Assembly: GCF_039696035.1 (NCBI RefSeq)
Contig: NZ_CP155567.1
Span: 310,001 to 374,000 of the forward strand
Reading direction: 5' to 3'
Source: Microbulbifer sp. SAOS-129_SWC
GTDB taxonomy: Bacteria > Pseudomonadota > Gammaproteobacteria > Pseudomonadales > Cellvibrionaceae
Length of the DNA stretch: 64,000 nucleotides
Program-made: the position numbers and the translations under genes
Shown here: in pieces, positions 60,001 to 64,000 of the stretch
Numbering within the stretch: the stretch's first letter is position 1
How the letters are laid out: the number at the start of each line of letters is the position of its first letter
Notes under the pieces: generated by a model
Told to the model about the DNA's origin: nothing
Database searches by the model: none
Seen by the model: the letters and a program-made list of their open reading frames with translations, nothing else

Positions 60001-63000
60001 CGGCGTCACCAGCGTCACCGCTGATTCACTGACTACCTCTGGCACGGTCGCCTTTACCGCTGGCAGCAGTGCCGGCACATTGACAACGACCGATATCGAC
60101 TTCGATGGCCTGTCCACCGTCAACGCGGGTAGCGGCAGTGCGGACGGCCTCGCGGCCACCGGCAATATCACCCTGCTCGGCGGCGGTGACGGCTTCACCA
60201 GTAATGGGATTGATTACTACGGCATCAATACAGTCAGCGCTGGGACGCCAGTCACCATTACCGGTAGCGATGACGGCGAGGCGTTCAGCCTGTCCACCGA
60301 CAACCAGGTGGATGTCACGACCGCCGACAATTCTTCGATCCATTTCGGCAATGTCTCTGACGTGAGTGCCGGTGCAGGCTACGACACCATCGATACGGCC
60401 GGCGATGTGACGCTGACCGGCTTTAGCGGCGAGGTGATCTCCGCACTGATCAACTTCACCGGTATCGACGGCGTTACCAGCGGCAATCTCGTTGCCTCCG
60501 ACAATGGCGACGAATATGTGGTGACCGGTGACAGCAAACTCCAGGCCAATGGTATCGATTTTTCCGCGATTACCAGCGTGGTCGCCGGCAGTGGGTCCGA
60601 CAAGGTTACTGGTCTGAGCGGCGCCAACTGGTCGTTGAGCGGTGGCAAGCCGCAAAACAGCAATATCAGCTTCACCAATGTCGAAGAGTTCCACGCCAAC
60701 AACGCCGGTCTGGACGGCTCCGGCAGCGCAGACAGCTTCACACTGGAAGGTGCGGGTGCAGTCAGGTTCGGCGGCTTCCTGTTCGAAGATCTGCTCTCGG
60801 TGGATGGTGCCGGCGGCGACGACAGCGTGAATATCACCGGCAGTGGCCTCGGGGTGACACTGGCGGGCAGTGATTACGATTTCAATGCCGGCAATATCGC
60901 TTTTACCGCGATCGAAAATGTCACCGCGGCCGACCTGACCGGCAGCGGCAGTGCCGACGCGTTCACGGTGACCGGTGACCATGCTGTGGATGCCTGGAGC
61001 ATCCAATTCAGCGGTATCGACAGTATCAGCGCCGGTGCGGATGATTCACTGGCCGCGGATCTGGTGACGCTGACCGACACCGATAACCAGGTGGTTGCCG
61101 GCAGTATCACCGTCTCCGGTATCGACGCAGTTTCCACTGCCAGCCTCGAAGGTACCAGCAGCGCTGACAGCTTCGAGATTCTCGGGGACAAAACCCTGCG
61201 CGCCAACCTGGTGACCTTTAACGGCGTCGATACAGTCGACGCGCTCGGCGGGCAGGATAGTGTTGTTGGCGTCGATGGCTCGCAGTGGCAGTTGGGAACC
61301 GTCGAGAACAGCAATATCGCCTTCGCCGGGGTGGAGGCGGTAGATGCCAACAATGGCAGCCTGCTGGGCACTGCGGCGGCGGAGAGTTTTACCCTCAACG
61401 CCAGCGGTTCGGTAGTTGTGGGTACGGTGACGTTTACCAACCTGTCCTCCGTGGATGGTAATGGCGGCAGCGATGACCTGGATGCCAGCGCCTACAGTGC
61501 CGGACTGGCTCTCAGCGGTAGCGACAACCAGCTCGACGTCCAGGGCATGGATCTGACACTGAGCGGTATTGTCACCGCGACGGTGAACAAGCTGACCGGC
61601 AGCAGCGCCGCCGACGAGTTTGCACTGGACGCCAGTGACAACCTGGTCGCCGATGCGACGACCTTTACCGGAGTTACGACAATAGCCGCGGGCGACGGCT
61701 CCGACCTGCTCAAGGTGGCGGGCGATGCTCGCAGCTTCGCGGTCGGCGCTCCCAACAGCCTCAGTTTTGGCTCCATCGCAGTGAGCGGTCTGGAGCAGCT
61801 GCAGTACTCGGGCAGCGGCGGCACGGCCACCGGCGCTGCCGGCACCGACTGGTCACTGGTTGGCAGCGGCGGCCAGGCGGAAAACAACGGCGTCAGCTTC
61901 GATGGCGTACAAACTCTGCTGGCGCAATCGGCGGGGCTGCTGGGCACGGCCGCGGGCGAGAGCTTCGCGCTGGCGGACAACGGAGATGTCAGCGTTTACG
62001 GGTTGATCTTCCAGGGCCTTTCCAGCGTCGACGGTGCTGACGGCGCCGACGTCGTGACCCTGGCATCCAGCGCCGCTGCGACACTCAACGGCAGTGATGG
62101 CGAAGCGCAGATTCGCACGATCGACTTTAGTCATATCGAGGGCGTCAGCAACGGTACCGTGGAGGCGTCGGCGCAGGCCGATCGCTTCGTTATCGTCGGC
62201 GCAAACCAGCTCCGCGCTAACGACATTGCTTTTTCCGGCATCAGTGTGATCGATGGGCTCGGCGGTAGCGACAGCGTTACCGGCGATGGCAGCGACTGGA
62301 CCCTGACGACCACCGACGGAGAATTTGAAAACAGCGGTATCCGCTTCTCCGGTATCGACAGTATTGCCGCCGCTGGAGGTGGCCTCTACGGACCGGATAC
62401 CGCGGAGCAGTATGCCCTGGGGGGCGGTGGGGCGGTCACTGTCGAGGGTGCCACTATTACCGGGCTCGCGTTTGTCGACGCCGGCAGCGGCTCCGATCAG
62501 CTGGACGTCAACGGCTACAGCGGGGCGCTGGCCCTGACCGGCATCAGCAAGCAGCTGGATGCCGGTGGGCTGTTGTTCAGCGATATCGACAATATCGACA
62601 ACCCCGGTTTGATGACGACGCCCAACCTCAATGGCTCCAGCGGCGATGACAGCTTTACTGTCGCCGCCGATGGCAGTGTCACCGTGGCGGATATGCAATT
62701 TACCACCGGGTTGGCGAGCATCGACGCCGGCACCGGCGACGACCGCGTTGCCGCCGACGGCGATGTGAGCCTGAAGGGCAACAGCGGCAAGGCGTCGATC
62801 GGAGGGATCGACTTCAGCAATATCGAACACGCCTCCGGCACCGGTATTGGCGTGATCGCAACGGATGGCGATGACAGCTTTGAAATCCTTGCCGACGGCA
62901 GCGTCACTGCCCACGGAATTAATATCGAAGGCGTCGGCAGTATCGATGCACTGGCCGGTGATGACACCGTCACCGGTGCCAGTGGCTTTAACTGGTTGCT

Positions 63001-64000
63001 GATCGGCTCCGGCCAGGCGCAGAACAACGGCGTGACCTTCAGCCATGTCGAGCACCTGATCGCCGTCAGTGCCGGGCTGGAAGGCAGCGCCGACGCCGAC
63101 AGCTTCACCCTGCTGAGCAGCGGGGATATTTCCACCTGGGATATGACGGTCAGCGGCATGACCTCGGTGAGCGGCGGCAGCGGAAGCGATTCGCTCTATG
63201 CGCTGGATTACGACGGCGTCTTCTCGCTGACTGGTGTGGATAACCAGCTCGATGTCGACGGCCTGGTATTTGCGGGGATCGAAAATGCCGAGCTGGCGAC
63301 GCTGAGCGGTTCCACCGGCGCAGACAGTTTTGCTATGGATAGCAGCGGCGCGGTCACGGCGGGCCAGATCCGCTTTACCGGAATTAGCGCGCTGTCCGGT
63401 GGCGATGGCAATGACTCCGTCGACAGTGCCGCGGATCAGGACTGGACGCTGCTGGCCGACAATACCAGCGTCGACCACGCCGGTATTACCTTCTCGAACA
63501 TCGAGCAATACAGCGGCGGCAGCAAGACGTTGCACGGCAGCGACAGCGCAACGGATTACGCGGTCGAGGGCAGCGGCTCCGTGTCCGTTGGCAGCCTGCA
63601 ATTCAGCGGCCTGGATACGGTCGCGGCGGGCGCGGCCAGTGACGCGCTGACGGCACTGGATACCGTGACCCTGAGCGGTAGCAGAGGCGCGTTCGGCAGC
63701 AGTGATATCAGCTTCAGCGGATTCGAAGCGGTGCAGGCGGCCAGCCTGGCCGGCTCCGCTGCGGATGACAGCTTCGAGCTCACTGCGGACAGCACCGTGT
63801 CCATTTACGAGCTGCTGATCAGCGGGGTGGATACGCTGGATGGCGGCGCCGGCAGCGACAGTGTCACCGGCGATGGCAGCGACTGGACCCTGACGACCAC
63901 CGACGGAGAATTTGAAAACAGCGGTATCCGCTTCTCCGGTATCGACAGTATTGCCGCCGCTGGAGGTGGCCTCTACGGACCGGATACCGCGGAGCAGTAT
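54017..64000 (+). CDS. Two-partner secretion exoprotein TpsA, filamentous hemagglutinin N-terminal domain, repeat-rich, 3' end beyond window
   Basis: The frame stays open for 3,328 codons to the window edge. A signal peptide (residues 1-39, cleavage AHA-G) precedes the FHA/TPS secretion domain, with LANPRGVLFTETATVNVGAI standing for the family NPNG(V/I) motif and VVVNRGLIKASSAV following. From about residue 690 the protein is repeats with Asp/Ser/Gly-rich turns such as AGSGSDTVTG, AGDGEDIV, AGSGSDKVTG and GTGDDRV, alternating with GIxFxxV strands. Residues 853-1622 are ten near-identical 77-residue units. It is probably an adhesin or a contact-dependent toxin stalk; its C-terminus, which would decide, is not visible. 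Confidence 0.9.
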   Translation, partial: MHVKTMTLKLKKLTSAIKISHLAYAGLIVGQVASSAAHAGPKGGVVVGGEGSIDSADLTTIVEQKSDLLAIDWDSFNLSEDELVRFLQPNSSSVVLNRILDQNPSEIRGSIEANGHVILANPRGVLFTETATVNVGAITAAGLDISPADFMKGKYAFKGEDGSTGVVVNRGLIKASSAVLVGKQVTNAGSGLISAEMVSLAAGNEAVLTFDPDGMIGVKVSKEVMENQLGIDSAVLNQGKVEGAQVLMDGSVSSGLFTSAVNNAGTVRARSIDTSGGKIRLMGSGAGAVNSGMLNASGSSGGEVVIDGDSAEHSGSIDVSGSRAGGGKVEVLGDRVAVSGTIDARGSGGGEVLIGGDYQGKNAQVRNAKSTSISAEASIDASGTGNSDGGKVIVWADQRTDFAGSIRAESGQQGGDGGFVETSGKVNLHLGEETMSVSTLAFGEGETGTWLLDPSYLQILDDGKCIDNCISGTDLVTALKNNSVTVNVSKVDSATTTPGGIGTHENNPDYSGGILVGTTLDWSSGNELTLKSHTNVTVSKDGSIVPTAGSLSVTANGNFENSGTVTVADLALLLDGSFINSGTISADTLDLKVGLGDIDTDNTLGNLTVSTSGSITGGSQTDTVNLYSSDDAVQVDSSTSFTLSGNISFDAVENIDAGSGEDTVSLLSPADVNLNGNDGEATIGSLFFQNIDVVSNGNLVASDSGDRYIVTGTGSLTANAIGFSGVTSVTAGSGSDTVTGDSGFDWLLQGSGTAKNNGITFDNVETFVADAAGLQGTSADETYTLEDDGSVTVDGLNFQSLTGVNAGDGEDIVESPDGITWELGGVNGSASVKGTGFSFTAIEKMGTANAIIDGTKNAVSEDYTLTGSTLTVLGIDFTSVSAASSTAGDGNTVGGNVTGWALGDSSGSATAGGIDFSGIDQVDTTDVVIDGTSNSVSEDYTLTGSTLTVLGIDFTSVSAASSTAGDGNTVDGNVTGWALGDSSGSATAGGIDFSGIDQVDTTDVVIDGTSNSVSEDYTLTGSTLTVLGIDFTSASAASSTAGDGNTVDGNVTGWALGDSSGSATAGGIDFSGIDQVDTTDVVIDGTSNSVSEDYTLSGSTLTVLGIDFTSASAASSTAGDGNTVDGNVTGWALGDSSGSATAGGIDFSGIDQVDTTDVVIDGTSNSVSEDYTLTGSTLTVLGIDFTSASAASSTAGDGNTVDGNVTGWALGDSSGSATAGGIDFSGIDQVDTTDVVIDGTSNSVSEDYTLTGSTLTVLGIDFTSVSAASSTAGDGNTVDGNVTGWALGDSSGSATAGGIDFSGIDQVDTTDVVIDGTSNSVSEDYTLTGSTLTVLGIDFTSVSAASSTAGDGNTVDGNVTGWALGDSSGSATAAGIDFSGIDQVDTTDVVIDGTSNSVSEDYTLSGSTLTVLGIDFTSVSAASSTAGDGNTVDGNVTGWALGDSSGSATAAGIDFSGIDQVDTTDVVIDGTSNSVSEDYTLTGSTLTVLGIDFTSVSAASSTAGDGNTVDGNVTGWALGDSSGSATAAGIDFSGIDQVDTTDVVIDGTSNSVSEDYTLTGSTLTVLGIDFTSVSAANSTAGDGNTVDGNVTGWTLGDSSGSATAGGIDFSGIDQVDTTDVVIDGTSNSVSEDYTLTGSTLTVLGIDFTSASEANSAAGDVNTVTSDASSWTLTGSDGGVRSGLVTFSGIDTATSTASATLIGTSGNDNFALDGSGKIAISGVQFSGFDMVDAGGGDDDLDADGLTLALTGTDNEVQFGSSLIFSYIESATVKNLQGTTGDDNFSLPDGTTKSVSASSITFVGVDDVDGLKGTVGSNDTVSAVSADVKNTKSFRLNDIHFSNINQINAQNITLDYSNNSIEVTGANTVVIDDQVYEGVYSVNAGDGTDTVTGLDGQDWTITGVGAATNNAIDFTFVEVLQAVNAGIIAPAGLDSFSLVASDINAFDVDMPAASLLVKGATDFQAAGSGILDASYLTSGVSLAGSKQVYADGDILFDGVTSVTADSLTTSGTVAFTAGSSAGTLTTTDIDFDGLSTVNAGSGSADGLAATGNITLLGGGDGFTSNGIDYYGINTVSAGTPVTITGSDDGEAFSLSTDNQVDVTTADNSSIHFGNVSDVSAGAGYDTIDTAGDVTLTGFSGEVISALINFTGIDGVTSGNLVASDNGDEYVVTGDSKLQANGIDFSAITSVVAGSGSDKVTGLSGANWSLSGGKPQNSNISFTNVEEFHANNAGLDGSGSADSFTLEGAGAVRFGGFLFEDLLSVDGAGGDDSVNITGSGLGVTLAGSDYDFNAGNIAFTAIENVTAADLTGSGSADAFTVTGDHAVDAWSIQFSGIDSISAGADDSLAADLVTLTDTDNQVVAGSITVSGIDAVSTASLEGTSSADSFEILGDKTLRANLVTFNGVDTVDALGGQDSVVGVDGSQWQLGTVENSNIAFAGVEAVDANNGSLLGTAAAESFTLNASGSVVVGTVTFTNLSSVDGNGGSDDLDASAYSAGLALSGSDNQLDVQGMDLTLSGIVTATVNKLTGSSAADEFALDASDNLVADATTFTGVTTIAAGDGSDLLKVAGDARSFAVGAPNSLSFGSIAVSGLEQLQYSGSGGTATGAAGTDWSLVGSGGQAENNGVSFDGVQTLLAQSAGLLGTAAGESFALADNGDVSVYGLIFQGLSSVDGADGADVVTLASSAAATLNGSDGEAQIRTIDFSHIEGVSNGTVEASAQADRFVIVGANQLRANDIAFSGISVIDGLGGSDSVTGDGSDWTLTTTDGEFENSGIRFSGIDSIAAAGGGLYGPDTAEQYALGGGGAVTVEGATITGLAFVDAGSGSDQLDVNGYSGALALTGISKQLDAGGLLFSDIDNIDNPGLMTTPNLNGSSGDDSFTVAADGSVTVADMQFTTGLASIDAGTGDDRVAADGDVSLKGNSGKASIGGIDFSNIEHASGTGIGVIATDGDDSFEILADGSVTAHGINIEGVGSIDALAGDDTVTGASGFNWLLIGSGQAQNNGVTFSHVEHLIAVSAGLEGSADADSFTLLSSGDISTWDMTVSGMTSVSGGSGSDSLYALDYDGVFSLTGVDNQLDVDGLVFAGIENAELATLSGSTGADSFAMDSSGAVTAGQIRFTGISALSGGDGNDSVDSAADQDWTLLADNTSVDHAGITFSNIEQYSGGSKTLHGSDSATDYAVEGSGSVSVGSLQFSGLDTVAAGAASDALTALDTVTLSGSRGAFGSSDISFSGFEAVQAASLAGSAADDSFELTADSTVSIYELLISGVDTLDGGAGSDSVTGDGSDWTLTTTDGEFENSGIRFSGIDSIAAAGGGLYGPDTAEQY
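56573..58882 (+). repeat. Ten tandem 231-bp units in the exoprotein gene
   Basis: Units start every 231 bp from 56573 (56804, 57035, 57266, 57497, 57728, 57959, 58190, 58421, 58652), each 77 codons and nearly identical; an eleventh starts at 58883 and diverges after about 80 bp. Each reads DGTSNSVSEDYTLTGSTL, then LGIDFTSVSAASSTAGDGN, and ends GIDFSGIDQVDTTDVVI. Small variants fall in a four-unit pattern. Confidence 0.97.
62279..62413 (+). repeat. First copy of a long-period direct repeat in the exoprotein gene
   Basis: These 135 bases recur exactly at 63866-64000, 1,587 bp (529 codons) later. The copy reads TGDGSDWTLTTTDGEFENSG and continues. Identity begins abruptly after a few silent changes. 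Confidence 0.95.
63866..64000 (+). repeat. Second copy of the long-period direct repeat, cut by window end
   Basis: Identical to 62279-62413 up to the last base, so the identity probably continues beyond the window and the true repeat may be a 529-residue block. Confidence 0.95.

Overview
The window is about 64 kb of G+C-rich DNA from a gammaproteobacterium. The conserved run amiB-mutL-miaA-hfq-hflX-hflK-hflC-hisZ-purA, the complete type VI secretion system (T6SS) and the giant two-partner-secretion exoprotein would fit a marine Cellvibrionales-type organism such as Microbulbifer. That assignment is an inference from gene content and style, not a database match.

Layout. Positions 1-14,000 are housekeeping: a cell-wall amidase (cut by the window edge), mismatch repair (mutL), tRNA modification (miaA), the RNA chaperone Hfq, HflX GTPase, the HflK/HflC membrane-protease regulators, HisZ, PurA, a hemolysin III-type membrane protein, an MltB-type transglycosylase and a succinylglutamate desuccinylase/aspartoacylase-like hydrolase. 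Several gaps carry hairpin repeats, two of them with a GTAG foot like REP elements.

Positions 14,000-51,800 are a T6SS locus with all thirteen core components (TssA, B, C, D/Hcp, E, F, G, H/ClpV, I/VgrG, J, K, L, M). It also has the post-translational control set: a PP2C phosphatase, an FHA protein (TagH), TagF and a Ser/Thr kinase. A leftward pair (phosphatase, Rhs protein) faces a rightward series: RAYT-like gene, TssB-TssC fusion, tagH, tssJ, tssK, tssL, tssM, tagF, an unknown gene, tssA, tssB, tssC, a second tssC, tssE, tssF, tssG, tssH. A converging leftward module follows: hcp, vgrG, an adaptor-like gene, PAAR, a small exported protein, a class 3 lipase and a polytopic membrane protein. 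It looks like a delivery, effector and immunity cassette. The kinase gene diverges from hcp.

Positions 51,990-64,000 encode a two-partner secretion pair: a TpsB outer-membrane transporter and a TpsA exoprotein of at least 3,328 codons that runs off the window. The exoprotein holds ten near-identical 231-bp tandem units inside a much longer array of diverged repeats.

The least ordinary features are: the natural TssB-TssC fusion beside two further TssC-like proteins; a RAYT transposase relative that has lost its HUH histidines and sits as the apparent first gene of the T6SS operon; an Rhs core with no toxin tip; a 267-bp MITE-like inverted-repeat element exactly filling the tssK-tssL gap; and the nested repeat structure of the exoprotein.
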